A DNA stretch of 64,000 bases from a virus. A program made the position numbers and the translations under genes. Below the pieces are notes generated by a model. That model was not told where the DNA came from. It did no database searches and was given only the letters and a program-made list of their open reading frames with translations. The stretch is taken from the IMG/VR virus record IMGVR_UViG_3300037264_001719, positions 1 to 64,000 of that record. One strand, written 5' to 3'. Positions 21,362-30,586 of this stretch are shown here, one piece after another. The stretch's first letter is position 1. Every line of letters starts with the position of its first letter.

Positions 21362-22991
21362 CCCCATCGAGGCAAGATTCGAGTTCGATGCCCTCTGCGA
21401 GAAGGCGTGGCAGGACGAAAAGGGAAAGATGTTCGTCCGCGCCGTCGCCAGCGATGACGGCCTCGATCTCCAGCGCGACCGGATGAGCACGAAGGCGCTT
21501 CAAAAGATGGCCGAGTCCGCCAAGATCGGCCTCCCCTTCTTGGAGACGCACCGCTCGGTCTTCGAGTTCGGGAAGACCACGGGCGGCGAGATCGTCGCCA
21601 TGAAGGACAAGGACGGGAAGACCGTCAATCGGTTCGTCGTCGAACTCGAACTCGACGGCGACTATCCGCAGGCCCGGAAGCTGTTCAAGGAAGTCGCCTC
21701 GGGAAACTGCAAGCGACAGCTTTCCATCGGCGGCAAGCTCAACCTCAAGAACCGCGATGCGGTGTCCGTCGAGATGACGCCGAGCGGCCTCTCCCGCACG
21801 ATCCACGACCTCGAACTCGATCACATCGCTTCGACCCGCGAGAAGCAGGCGGCGAATCCCCGGACTTCTTTCACGGAGGCGGTCGCCAAGGCCCTCGACG
21901 CCGCCGAGAAGGACGGATGGACAGGGATCGAGAAAGAGGGAGTGGTCACGACCAAGAGTGATGACGAGATCGGCAAGGACTTCCTTTCCCTGTTGGGGAA
22001 GACCGTCCGCAAGTTTGGAGGAAATCCGATGCTCACGAACACCCAGAAGCTCACGAAGGAAGGGGAAGGAATGCCGCCCGTGCCGCCTGCGGATGCCGCC
22101 GCGCCGGAGGAGACCACGCCTCCCGGCGAGGAGACCACGCCTGCGACGCCGGACGGGATGACCCCCCGGAACACCGACACCCCGAAGACGCCGAAGACGC
22201 CGCCCGAGGCGTTGGCGATGGCTCCGGGGGCCGAGAAGGGCAGGCTCCCCACGTCCGCGCAACTCGCGCAGGACATCGCCACGCTCCTCTCCAAGAGCAA
22301 ATCGGCCCCGGGAAATCAGGTGTACAACTCGCTCTGGACCCTCCGCTATGTCGTGGCGAAGGACGCGGGCGAGGCCGGGGCGAAGATCACGGAGAGCGGA
22401 GTTTTCGCTCCGCGTGATCTTTCCGGCGCGAAGCCCGGAGTGCAGGACGACAAGACCAAGAAGGGCGATCCGGGCGACGTGGGGAACAGCGCGGTGACGG
22501 ATCACCGCCGGAACATCCATGTCGGCGGCGAGGAAACCTCGAACGCGCCGACCGCCAAGGACGCCCTCTCCATGACCATGCAGAGCCTCTCGGAGCACTC
22601 CAAGTTGCCGCAGGTGGGCGAGGGCGACGGCTTCGGAAAGAGCTTGACGAACGAAGCTCTGGAGAAGACGATGGCGGGCTGGTTGGAGAAGTCCACAGAG
22701 GTTCAGAAGTCCCTCCTCATGGCGACGGTCGAGAGACTGACCGAGGACCGCGAGAAGGACATCGTGGAAGTGAAGAAGTCGGTGGATCAGGTCGGCGGGC
22801 TGGTGAACGACGCCGCCAAGCGCCTCTCGGAAATGGAAGCCCGGATCGTCCGGGTCGAAAAGTCCGGCGGGGTGAGCCAGAGCGGAGCACGGGGAGTGAA
22901 AGACTCCTCGATTCCTGCGCCCGAGCGGAAGGGCGGAACTTGGGGTGGCCTCTTCGGAAAGGCCGCAAGCGAAGCCTTGAGTCGTTACTAG
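21354..22991 (+). CDS. Prohead protease fused to scaffold-like region
   Basis: 545 aa. Residues about 1-170 match HK97/XkdF-type prohead proteases, with the putative catalytic His in LPFLETHRSVFEFG and Ser in CKRQLSIGGKL. A Pro/Thr-rich linker follows (about 235-290). The rest is charged and helical, with a coiled coil at about 460-515 (VERLTEDREKDIVEVKKSVDQV) and a KxGGTWGGLF tail. This matches a self-cleaving protease joined to scaffold. Position between portal and capsid is canonical. Confidence 0.75.
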   Translation: MSSPIEARFEFDALCEKAWQDEKGKMFVRAVASDDGLDLQRDRMSTKALQKMAESAKIGLPFLETHRSVFEFGKTTGGEIVAMKDKDGKTVNRFVVELELDGDYPQARKLFKEVASGNCKRQLSIGGKLNLKNRDAVSVEMTPSGLSRTIHDLELDHIASTREKQAANPRTSFTEAVAKALDAAEKDGWTGIEKEGVVTTKSDDEIGKDFLSLLGKTVRKFGGNPMLTNTQKLTKEGEGMPPVPPADAAAPEETTPPGEETTPATPDGMTPRNTDTPKTPKTPPEALAMAPGAEKGRLPTSAQLAQDIATLLSKSKSAPGNQVYNSLWTLRYVVAKDAGEAGAKITESGVFAPRDLSGAKPGVQDDKTKKGDPGDVGNSAVTDHRRNIHVGGEETSNAPTAKDALSMTMQSLSEHSKLPQVGEGDGFGKSLTNEALEKTMAGWLEKSTEVQKSLLMATVERLTEDREKDIVEVKKSVDQVGGLVNDAAKRLSEMEARIVRVEKSGGVSQSGARGVKDSSIPAPERKGGTWGGLFGKAASEALSRY

Positions 22992-23018
22992 AACTTGATG
23001 GCCTGACTCTACTAAAAT
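22989..23018 (+). promoter_or_regulatory. Possible promoter before the capsid gene
   Basis: TAGAAC (22989-22994), an 18-bp spacer and TAAAAT (23013-23018). The -35 is weak. A strong TGAGGAGGAA ribosome site precedes the ATG at 23037, fitting high capsid expression. Confidence 0.3.
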
Positions 23019-23036
23019 ATTGAGGAGGAAGCTCAG

Positions 23037-24419
23037 ATGAACGCAGTCGCCAAGGGAACCCTGAACGAGGAACTCATCGAGAAGACCATCGCCACGAGCG
23101 ATCTTCTCACGGGCGGGTTGCTGAACCCGGTTCAGCAGACGCAATTCGTCACGCTCGTCAAGAAGTTCTCGGTTCTGCTTCCGCAGAGCCGATTCATCCG
23201 TATGCCCCGTCCGCTCATGGACATCGACAAGCTCTGGATCGGTGAGCCTGTCACCGAGTCCGTGGACGAGGCGACCGACACGGGCAACCTGTCCCGCGCC
23301 AAGTTCCAGCGCATCGTCCTGCGGGCGCAGAAGCTCCGCAGCGCGTGGAACATCACGACCGAGGTGTTGCAGGGCAACATCGAGCAGAACGAGTTCGAGC
23401 AGACCATCATGAACACGATGGTCGAGCGCATCTCGACCGACATGGAAGACCTCGCCATCAACGGCGACGTGACCACGGTCGGCACCTCGCCCCGCGACCG
23501 CCTCCTGCGCCGTCTCAACGGCTGGAACCTCCAGACCGAAGGGGCGCACCTCGTCGATGTCAAGGGCGCGTCGATCCAGAAGGGCATCTTCTCGGAGATG
23601 AAGCGCCGGATGCCCAAGCAGTACAAGAACGACCCGGGCCTTCGCTGGATCGTGGGCGACGCCGTGGCGACGGACTGGGCGGATGTCGTGTCCGACCGGG
23701 GTACGATCCTCGGTGACGCGGCCCTGCAAGGCGCGGAGATGTCCCCCCTCGGGACGCCGCTCGTCCGCATCCCCCTCATCCCCGACGACGCCCCCATCAC
23801 CATCACGCAGGCGACGAGCGCGGAGTTCCTCGGCTCCGAGTTCCAGCCCTACATCATCACGTCCTCCAACGACACCATCAAGCTCCGGGTGGACGGCCTT
23901 CCGGCGCTCGGCGTGACCATCGTGCTGTCGCACGGCACGCTCAACGCGGTCGAGGTCGCCCGGCAGATCAACGCCGCGCTCAAGGCGGCGATCCCGACCC
24001 TGCTCGTGGACGTGGCGCGGGATGACCGCGAAGGGCGGCTCCTGCTCGTCAGCCCGACCATCGGCGCGGCTTCGAGCCTCCGGCTCATGCCCGTCGCGGC
24101 GGCGTCTCAGGCGTACACGACGCTCGGCCTGTTGGGTCCGAACTCGATCCCGGTGGACCCGTTCCCGGCGGCGGACGTGTTGAAGACGGGCGCGGCCTCC
24201 GGCACCCCGAACACGGTGTTCGAGGGGTCGTTCATGTGGCTCGTGAACCCGAAGAACTTCATCTGGGGCATCCTCGACGGAACCCGCATCTTCACGGAGT
24301 TCAACAAGAACACGGACCAGATCGAGACCATCGTCTACAATCAGGTAGACGCGCAGGTGGAGAACGTGGACGCCATCGTGAAGTGCAAGAACATCCGTCG
24401 CCGCACGCTCATCCTGTAG
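23037..24419 (+). CDS. Major capsid protein (HK97 fold) with inserted beta domain
   Basis: 460 aa. The N-terminal arm and E-loop-like strands are followed by the spine helix region (EQTIMNTMVERISTDMEDLAINGD) and a P-domain core. The core resumes at about 385 with GTPNTVFEGSFMWLVNPKNFIWGI and ends RRRTLIL. Residues about 273-367 form a separate beta module with the pattern of flagellin-hook IN/sheath-like repeats: NDTIKLRVDGLP, GTLNAVEVARQINAAL, GRLLLVSPTIGAASSLRLM. The insert probably projects from the capsid surface. Strong ribosome site and downstream hairpin. Confidence 0.85.
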   Translation: MNAVAKGTLNEELIEKTIATSDLLTGGLLNPVQQTQFVTLVKKFSVLLPQSRFIRMPRPLMDIDKLWIGEPVTESVDEATDTGNLSRAKFQRIVLRAQKLRSAWNITTEVLQGNIEQNEFEQTIMNTMVERISTDMEDLAINGDVTTVGTSPRDRLLRRLNGWNLQTEGAHLVDVKGASIQKGIFSEMKRRMPKQYKNDPGLRWIVGDAVATDWADVVSDRGTILGDAALQGAEMSPLGTPLVRIPLIPDDAPITITQATSAEFLGSEFQPYIITSSNDTIKLRVDGLPALGVTIVLSHGTLNAVEVARQINAALKAAIPTLLVDVARDDREGRLLLVSPTIGAASSLRLMPVAAASQAYTTLGLLGPNSIPVDPFPAADVLKTGAASGTPNTVFEGSFMWLVNPKNFIWGILDGTRIFTEFNKNTDQIETIVYNQVDAQVENVDAIVKCKNIRRRTLIL

Positions 24420-24428
24420 TTCGAGCCT

Positions 24429-24444
24429 TCCCCCGAAAGGGGGA
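24429..24444 (+). other. GNRA-capped hairpin after the capsid gene
   Basis: TCCCCC (24429-24434) and GGGGGA (24439-24444) pair around a GAAA tetraloop. No T-run follows, so this is not a terminator. It may stabilise capsid mRNA ends or mask the next ribosome site (GGGAGGG). Confidence 0.6.
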
Positions 24445-24456
24445 GCGGGAGGGTAA

Positions 24457-24825
24457 GTGGCGACAAGGTTCTTCACTTACCGCTTTGGCGGGACGAGGCA
24501 GTTTCTCGGCCCGGCAAGCGGTCTGTCGTACCACTTCACGAAGGGTGGCGTCACGCCCGTCGCAGACGAGCGCGACGCGGGGATTTTCCTTCTCATGGGA
24601 ACTCCCGAGTCGGGAGTCTACCTCTTTCGGGAGGTAGACTCCCTCGGGAACCCAATCGGCACCTTCCCTCCCATCGACATGAGTCAGCGCCAGTCGATGA
24701 TCGACCCCAAGACCTTTGCCTCCGATGGTCTGGATGTTACAGTACAGGAGTGGAGAACGATCACCGAGGACTTGGCGGACCCTTGGCTGTACTACCACTA
24801 CTCTCGAAGGAAACTGATCCCATAA
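24457..24825 (+). CDS. Unrecognised small protein after capsid
   Basis: 122 aa from a GTG behind CGGGAGGG. It is basic-aromatic at the N-terminus (TRFFTYRFGGTRQFLG), then mixed alpha/beta, ending WLYYHYSRRKLIP. Position suggests a head decoration or head-tail joining role. No family is recognised. Confidence 0.6.
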   Translation: MATRFFTYRFGGTRQFLGPASGLSYHFTKGGVTPVADERDAGIFLLMGTPESGVYLFREVDSLGNPIGTFPPIDMSQRQSMIDPKTFASDGLDVTVQEWRTITEDLADPWLYYHYSRRKLIP

Positions 24826-24833
24826 GGTAGACG

Positions 24834-25790
24834 ATGCCGACAGGATTCGCAGACGGACTCCAGACCAACTTCCGCTATGTGACCGTGAAGCAGGTCCGAG
24901 CGGCGGGAATCCCTGAATCGGGCGAGTTCGGAATCGACGACGCCCGGCTCAACAGGCTCATCGTCGAGATGTGCCATTGGATCAACCGCCTCACCGACCA
25001 ATGGTTCCTTCCGGTCAGGCTCCGCGAACGGGTTGACGGTTCCCGGGGAAGCGTCGCCCGGATGCCCAATCTCGTCCCGATCCTTGAACTCTTCTCGCTC
25101 GATCTGGAGAAGGAGGGGCTTTTCGCTTTTCAACTCCCCAGCGTCGCCTACCAGATCAAGCAACGGTATGTCATGATGCTCTCGCGGGGGGCTCGCCTGC
25201 CGGAACTTCCGCACTTCGTCGTCCTCAACGGGGTGTTTGGCTGGCTCGTGGACACGACCCGGATCGTCAAGACCCGGACGACTGCCCCCATCGTTGCCGG
25301 GGCTACGTCTATCCCCGCCACGAGCACGGCGCACATTCGACCCGGGGACACCATTCTCGTCGGGAGAGACCCGGAGCCCCGAGTCAGCATCATCCAAGAC
25401 GACTCGGTGCTCCGGCTCAAGTCCGGCGGGATCATCGTGGATGGGGTTCCCACGGCCACGACGATCCCGGTTGAGCCCGTAGAGTTCGACATCCCCGAGG
25501 TCGGCGTACCTATCGTCCGGTACGGGCGCGTCCCCGACATGATTCAGCGAGCCGCCCTCCTCATGATCCGCGACCGGGTGCAGAAGATCGGGGACATCGA
25601 CACCGCCGAGAGCCCCTTCGGGATCGGAACCCGGCTCAACAGCGAATCGGTCGAAGGGTACTCGTACAGCTTGGGAGCCCTGCCCGCGATGAATGGGCAC
25701 GCGGGAGGGTCGTGGACGACGGGCAACGTGGAGGTTGACGACATCCTCCAGCAGTTCTGCACCCCGGCCATGTATATCGGGAACGTCTGA
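24834..25790 (+). CDS. Head-tail connector/adaptor protein
   Basis: 318 aa. A helical N-terminus (RLNRLIVEMCHWINRLTDQWF) and a C-terminal helix (MIQRAALLMIRDRVQKIG) bracket a beta insertion (SIPATSTAHIRPGDTILVG). This plan recalls portal-adjacent adaptors of the gp6/gp15 class. It is coupled to the next gene by ATGA. The call is from layout and position. Confidence 0.6.
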   Translation: MPTGFADGLQTNFRYVTVKQVRAAGIPESGEFGIDDARLNRLIVEMCHWINRLTDQWFLPVRLRERVDGSRGSVARMPNLVPILELFSLDLEKEGLFAFQLPSVAYQIKQRYVMMLSRGARLPELPHFVVLNGVFGWLVDTTRIVKTRTTAPIVAGATSIPATSTAHIRPGDTILVGRDPEPRVSIIQDDSVLRLKSGGIIVDGVPTATTIPVEPVEFDIPEVGVPIVRYGRVPDMIQRAALLMIRDRVQKIGDIDTAESPFGIGTRLNSESVEGYSYSLGALPAMNGHAGGSWTTGNVEVDDILQQFCTPAMYIGNV

Positions 25791-26233
25791 TGCCGCTCAA
25801 AGCCTCGATCCGTCCTGTTCGCATCAACCGGATCAAGGTGAAAATTCGGACGCTCTCCCTCAACAACACCGTGCTCGACATGGACTTTCGGGAGACCAAG
25901 GAGAATCGGGTCTACTCCCAATCCGTCGAAGTGATCGGGCAGATTGTCGGACTGGAGCCCACCTTCAGGCTCGAACGGTCGAACACGGGGGATGCGCTCC
26001 CGTCGCTTGTTCACTTCGTTTTCCGGTTCAGCGATCTCGATAAAATCACCCCGGGATTCCTCCCCAAGAAAGGCGACCGGATCGTAGAGATCAATGGAGT
26101 CCCGAGCGATTTCAATATCATCAAGGCGTCGAAGGCGTCCCCGTTCGGGGGGAATCGACAGAAGGCATTCGCCAAGCCGATCCTTCTCCATGTGGACGCG
26201 GAGCAACAGAGAAAGCAACTCGGGTCGATCTGA
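25790..26233 (+). CDS. Head closure/stopper-like protein
   Basis: 147 aa. It is beta-rich with a basic N-terminus (KASIRPVRINRIKVKIRTLSL) and a loop GFLPKKGDRIVEINGVPSDFNI. It overlaps both neighbours by ATGA-type junctions. Stopper proteins of this size occupy this position between adaptor and tail completion; no motif proves it. Confidence 0.5.
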   Translation: MPLKASIRPVRINRIKVKIRTLSLNNTVLDMDFRETKENRVYSQSVEVIGQIVGLEPTFRLERSNTGDALPSLVHFVFRFSDLDKITPGFLPKKGDRIVEINGVPSDFNIIKASKASPFGGNRQKAFAKPILLHVDAEQQRKQLGSI

Positions 26234-26784
26234 TGGCAAAACTTTCCGCAAATATGACTGTGGCCGCAGAATTCCGGCGGATGGTGACGCGCCTCAGCGG
26301 AGCCAGCCGGGTGTTCCGTGGCAAGAAGGTCGAGCAGTCCCAACAGAAGCTCGCCAACGCTGCGAAGAGTTTCATCGTCGATGGGATCGACCGTCAGCGG
26401 CCCGGGTGGAAGAAACTCAGCGAGATCACCAAGACCGTCAAAGGGAACTCGACGATTCTCCAAGAGACCGGGAATTTCCGCCGGGCCATGAAAGCATGGA
26501 AGGAAGGCTCGGATTGGTTTGCCGGACTCTACCCGGGGGTTAAGGGGAAGAGGGGGCAAGACCTCGAAATGGTCGGGGCGGTCCATGAGGACGGGGCGAT
26601 TGTCCCCGTGACTGCCGGGATCAGGAGATGGTTCGCCGCGATGGGCTTCCCTCTTCGCGCCGACACCAAGTTCATCACCGTTCCGTCCCGCAAGTGGTTT
26701 GAGCCTGCCGTTGCGGAGCTTGAGGCATTTGCTCCCGAGGTGCTCGATCCTCTCCTCGATGAGATCATGAAGGGGATCGCCTGA
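26233..26784 (+). CDS. Tail completion / virion morphogenesis protein (gpS/gpG-like)
   Basis: 183 aa. Features of the phage virion morphogenesis family: GWKKLSEIT..., ILQETGNFRRAM near 80, then VHEDGAIVPVTAGIRRWF and VPSRKWFEPAV at the C-terminus. Such proteins complete the tail end that joins the head. It is coupled to the genes on both sides. Confidence 0.7.
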   Translation: MAKLSANMTVAAEFRRMVTRLSGASRVFRGKKVEQSQQKLANAAKSFIVDGIDRQRPGWKKLSEITKTVKGNSTILQETGNFRRAMKAWKEGSDWFAGLYPGVKGKRGQDLEMVGAVHEDGAIVPVTAGIRRWFAAMGFPLRADTKFITVPSRKWFEPAVAELEAFAPEVLDPLLDEIMKGIA

Positions 26785-28157
26785 TGCCGACGCGGGTGGA
26801 CGCTTTGGGAACCGATGAGTTCCTCGAATTCGAGGAGCCTATTGCTCCGGCGACGGTTCACCGGGCGGTCCTTCTTTCGCCTTACGGTCTCACCCTTCGT
26901 CGGGTCAATCAGGAGGAGACCGAGTTCGATCCTGCCGGACGCTACAAGGAAACCACCGTTATCCTCGAAAACTGGAGAGCCGAGGGCCTTACGCACCTCT
27001 TCGGATTCGAGCCGACGTTTGTTATTGATCCAGAGCTTGCCGATCAGGAAGAGTCTGACAAGGCGACCGTCCTCTTCCAGCTTTCCAATGACGGCGGGAC
27101 GACGTGGTATATCTGGCAGGACGGCCCGGACAAATGGGTTCCTGCGGTGGGTCTTCTCGAAGACGAATTCAACAGCGTCGAGATGGTGGACAGGCGCATT
27201 CCCCTCTTCCCGCTTTGCGCCCCGAATCAAGTCCGCCTCAAGGCCAAGTTCATTCCCGGGCGCGGCGGGCTCCAGCGGGCCGTCCTTTGCAATACGATCA
27301 TCTACTACGACTGCGAAAAGGACTTGATGGAGGACGTGTCCCGGTCCCTCAAGAGGTATCTCGACAGCGAATTCTGTATGCCGATGTTCTACAACGCGGA
27401 ACTCGGCATTCCCTCTCAGACGGTGTGCATCGAGAGAGATGCGGGGCTCGATGTCCAGATCAAGGAGCCGATCAAGGTCTTCAACACCAAGAGCGACCCC
27501 TGCAAGCAGATCAACCTCTTCTCCGGCATCGAGCCCGATGGCCGAACGATCCGAATGCTCGAACAGCAGACGGGGCACGTCGAGGTGAGGTTCACCGGGA
27601 AGCCGGAGGTCTTCATCGGAGCGGAGGACTTCTTCGAGATCAGCAAGATTCCCTCTCTCGTGGTGTTCGTGGACCGCATGAACGCATACACGGACATCCG
27701 CGTATGGGCTCCCGAGTTCCAACGGTCGATCTCCCGTAGCGTCGGGAAGATCGAACTGGCTCGAATCTTCTATTTCATCTTCATCACCATCAGGGCGCAG
27801 TCCTCCCTCCGGCGGGAGGCGCTCATGATGATCGACAAGGTTTCCGAACTCATCGACTACGGATCGACGTTCGATTCCGTAGCCTGCGGGGACCACTATT
27901 GCGTCATGGAACAACAGCAACACGTCACGGAGCACCGGGTTGAACAGGGCCTTTACGTCACCGCGCTCTCCGCGAAGCTCATGGGGCACATCTACTTGAG
28001 GCCGGGAGACGACGAGGCCAACGTCCTCATCGAGCAGGGTGTCACCCCTCTCGTCAGGGAGGTCAATCTTCGGGTGGGTGCGGAATTTTCATGCAACTTG
28101 AATCTTCCCAAACACCTCAGAAGAAGGTATCGTGAGCGGACTACCCTGAGACCTTAG
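26784..28157 (+). CDS. Large tail-region protein, possible tail terminator fusion
   Basis: 457 aa. The N-terminal half is beta-rich (RYKETTVILENWRAEG, ATVLFQLSNDGGTTWYIWQDG), then a helical linker (VSRSLKRYLDSEF). The C-terminal ~120 residues (LMMIDKVSELIDYGSTFDSVAC through VREVNLRVGAEFSCNL) have a layout like tail terminators. It stands where a terminator is expected, before sheath. I do not recognise the N-terminal domain. Confidence 0.5.
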   Translation: MPTRVDALGTDEFLEFEEPIAPATVHRAVLLSPYGLTLRRVNQEETEFDPAGRYKETTVILENWRAEGLTHLFGFEPTFVIDPELADQEESDKATVLFQLSNDGGTTWYIWQDGPDKWVPAVGLLEDEFNSVEMVDRRIPLFPLCAPNQVRLKAKFIPGRGGLQRAVLCNTIIYYDCEKDLMEDVSRSLKRYLDSEFCMPMFYNAELGIPSQTVCIERDAGLDVQIKEPIKVFNTKSDPCKQINLFSGIEPDGRTIRMLEQQTGHVEVRFTGKPEVFIGAEDFFEISKIPSLVVFVDRMNAYTDIRVWAPEFQRSISRSVGKIELARIFYFIFITIRAQSSLRREALMMIDKVSELIDYGSTFDSVACGDHYCVMEQQQHVTEHRVEQGLYVTALSAKLMGHIYLRPGDDEANVLIEQGVTPLVREVNLRVGAEFSCNLNLPKHLRRRYRERTTLRP

Positions 28158-28176
28158 TAAGTAGAAGGAGACGCCG

Positions 28177-28449
28177 ATGGCGGAAGTCAAGAAGCGTCGC
28201 GTGGCCGTTCCGGGCCATATGATGCAGTCGATCAATCTCGACACCGCAGACAAGCTGGGCCGGAGGGAGAGCCTCGTTCTCGCCCCTCGTGCCCCCGTCG
28301 AGATCACGGAGGCGCAGTACCGGAGCCGGGAGTTCCAGAAGCTCCTTGCCCGAGGATACGTCGTGGACCTCACGGCGGCAGACGAGCGGCGGAAAGAGAT
28401 CGAGGCACGGCAGGCGGGGGCGAAAGCCTCCGTGATCCCCGCCCCCTAG
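28177..28449 (+). CDS. Unrecognised small basic protein before sheath
   Basis: 90 aa behind AGAAGGAG. It is lysine/arginine-rich (EVKKRRVAVPGHMM, DERRKEIEARQAG) and mainly helical at the C-terminus. No motif is recognised. Confidence 0.6.
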   Translation: MAEVKKRRVAVPGHMMQSINLDTADKLGRRESLVLAPRAPVEITEAQYRSREFQKLLARGYVVDLTAADERRKEIEARQAGAKASVIPAP

Positions 28450-28482
28450 TCAGGTAGTGCTCGGGCGAGTGATGCCCCGAGG

Positions 28483-28510
28483 TTGAAGTTCCGGCACGGT
28501 GAGGTATGAT
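28483..28510 (+). promoter_or_regulatory. Sigma70-like promoter of the tail operon
   Basis: TTGAAG (28483-28488), a 16-bp spacer and TATGAT (28505-28510). The leader can form a short hairpin (GGAGG/CCTCC) before the sheath ribosome site GGGGAG and ATG at 28562. Confidence 0.6.
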
Positions 28511-28561
28511 ATGGAGGAAAAGCGAATCCCTCCTAATGAGATGAGCAAGGGGAGTTAAAAA

Positions 28562-30574
28562 ATGGCCCTCGCTGGAATCGAAACTCTACACCCCGACGTT
28601 TTCATCATCGAGGAGCGCGGCATTCCGCGCATCATCGGCGTCGGAGTCAACACGGGAGGCTTCGTCGGTGCGGCCCAAAAAGGCCCCATCGACCGCGCCG
28701 ACCTCGTGACGAACACCACGCAGTTCGCGGAGAAGTACGGTACTTTCTTCCAAGGCTCCTACCTCGAACCGTCCGTTCGTGCCTTCTTCCAGCAGGGCGG
28801 GACGAGGTGCTTCATCTCCCGAGTGATCGGGCTCGGTGCGACCGAGGCGGATTCGGCCCTTGCCAACCACGAAGGGACGCCCGCCATCGACGTGAACGCC
28901 ATCTCGCCGGGGGCGTGGGGTAACGACCTCACGCTCACGACCGAGCGTTGGCGGACCACCATCGCCCCGCCCCCGCCCTCCTCGGGCATTCCTGCCGTGG
29001 GCAACGGGTCCATCGACATCCCGGTCTTCTCCCTCCGCAACGTGAAGATCGGGGACCTCATCCGCATCGTCGATTCGGTCTCACTCAACGAGATCACGGC
29101 GTTCATCTACGCAATCAGCGTCGGCCTGCGGACCCTTCGCGTCCGGGCCATCGGGGGCCTGCCTTCCGGGTTCACCTTCCCGGTCGGAAGCCTCGTCCAT
29201 TCCGCGACGGATCACCGCCTCAATACGCTTCTCGACGAAGACCTCGTGAACGGGGCGATCAGCGTTCTTCTCAAGAGCACGTCCAACCTCGGGATCGGCG
29301 CAAGGGTCTACTTCGACAACGGCCTCAATTTCGCCACGGTGCTCGTTGAGGGCATCGACGGGCGGCGCATCAAGTTCTCCCCCGTCTCGATCACGGCAGC
29401 GGCGACGCTCCCCGAGGACACGACCATCGCCGTGTCGCAGGAGTTCAACCTCAAAGTTTTCGAGAGGGGCAAGTTCAGGGAGGGCTTCGACGGTCTCTCG
29501 ATGGAGTTCACCAACACCCGGGACTACCTCGTGACCCGGCTGTCCGGTGAATCCAACGAATCCAAGGTCATCGAGGTCGTGGACCTTCTCGCGCCCGTGC
29601 TGGACACTCTTCTCGCCATCCCCCTGCCCGTCTCGGGGCAGGTCTTCAACGGAGGGACCGAGGGCGCTCCCATCACGGATGCCGACTTCATCGGCTCCGA
29701 GGAGGAGCCCAAGAGCGGAATGTTCCTTCTCGACGAGCAGCCCGAACTCAACTTCTTCTCGATCCCCGGAGTCACGTCGGTCGTGGTGGAGAAGGAGGCG
29801 GCGGACTTCGCGGATCGCAAGGGGAACATCATCGCGGTGCTCGATGCTCCGTTGGCGGACGACGAACCTCTCGAAGTGCTCAACTTCCGCAACATCGAAC
29901 TCAACGTGGACACGTCGTTCGCGGCCCTCTACTACCCGTGGGTCATCGTCCGCGACCCCTTGCAGGGGGATCAGCGGGTCGCCATGCCCCCGTCCGGTCA
30001 CGTTCAGGGCAAGTACGCCGAGACGGGGATCACCCGGGGCGTCCACTTCGCCCCGGCCAACGTCCCCCTCCGTGGTGTGCTCGATCTGACGCACAACACG
30101 TCGGACGGGGAGCACGACCTCCTCAACCCGGCGGGCGTCAACGTCATCCGTTCCTTCCTCGGGGAAGGCATCCGCATCTTCGGGGCGCGGACCCTCTCCT
30201 CCTTCAAGGACGGGCGGCACTACGTCAACGTCCGGCGACTCCTCAACTTCGTGAAGGAGTCGCTCCGGCGCGGGCTCCGGTTCGCCATCTTCGAGTTGAA
30301 CGAGCCTCGGACGTGGACGACGATCACGCTGTCGGTCGAGGAGTTCCTCCGTTCGATGTTCCTCCGGGGGCAGTTGTTCTCCCCGGACGGCGATCCTCGC
30401 CGGGCGTTCTTCGTCAAGTGCGACGCGGAAACGAACCCGACCAGCGAGATCAGGGAAGGTCGTCTCAACGTCGAAGTCGGAGTCAATCCGCCCTTCCCCG
30501 CCGAGTTCATCGTTGTCAGGCTCGGCGTCTTCGACGGCGGCTCCACCATCGAAGAGGAACTGGCGAGAAGGTAG
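28562..30574 (+). CDS. Tail sheath protein
   Basis: 670 aa. The N-terminus PDVFIIEERGIPRIIGVGVNTGGFVGAAQKGP and the C-terminal region (RRLLNFVKESLRRGLRFAIFELNE, then FFVKCDAETNP and EVGVNPPFPAEFIVVRLG) are characteristic of contractile tail sheaths of phages and contractile injection systems. The middle (about 130-300) is an inserted surface domain. It polymerises around the tube and contracts on infection. Tube genes follow directly. Confidence 0.92.
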   Translation: MALAGIETLHPDVFIIEERGIPRIIGVGVNTGGFVGAAQKGPIDRADLVTNTTQFAEKYGTFFQGSYLEPSVRAFFQQGGTRCFISRVIGLGATEADSALANHEGTPAIDVNAISPGAWGNDLTLTTERWRTTIAPPPPSSGIPAVGNGSIDIPVFSLRNVKIGDLIRIVDSVSLNEITAFIYAISVGLRTLRVRAIGGLPSGFTFPVGSLVHSATDHRLNTLLDEDLVNGAISVLLKSTSNLGIGARVYFDNGLNFATVLVEGIDGRRIKFSPVSITAAATLPEDTTIAVSQEFNLKVFERGKFREGFDGLSMEFTNTRDYLVTRLSGESNESKVIEVVDLLAPVLDTLLAIPLPVSGQVFNGGTEGAPITDADFIGSEEEPKSGMFLLDEQPELNFFSIPGVTSVVVEKEAADFADRKGNIIAVLDAPLADDEPLEVLNFRNIELNVDTSFAALYYPWVIVRDPLQGDQRVAMPPSGHVQGKYAETGITRGVHFAPANVPLRGVLDLTHNTSDGEHDLLNPAGVNVIRSFLGEGIRIFGARTLSSFKDGRHYVNVRRLLNFVKESLRRGLRFAIFELNEPRTWTTITLSVEEFLRSMFLRGQLFSPDGDPRRAFFVKCDAETNPTSEIREGRLNVEVGVNPPFPAEFIVVRLGVFDGGSTIEEELARR

Positions 30575-30586
30575 CGGCGAGAAGCG

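Noticed and set aside
21324-24476. A 1050-codon open frame on the minus strand across portal end, protease and capsid
   Set aside because: It is a shadow produced by GC-rich codon bias (CTC/GAG, GAC/GTC mirror each other). The + strand genes have ribosome sites and clear families, and the minus frame has a Arg/His/Leu-rich composition typical of antisense frames.
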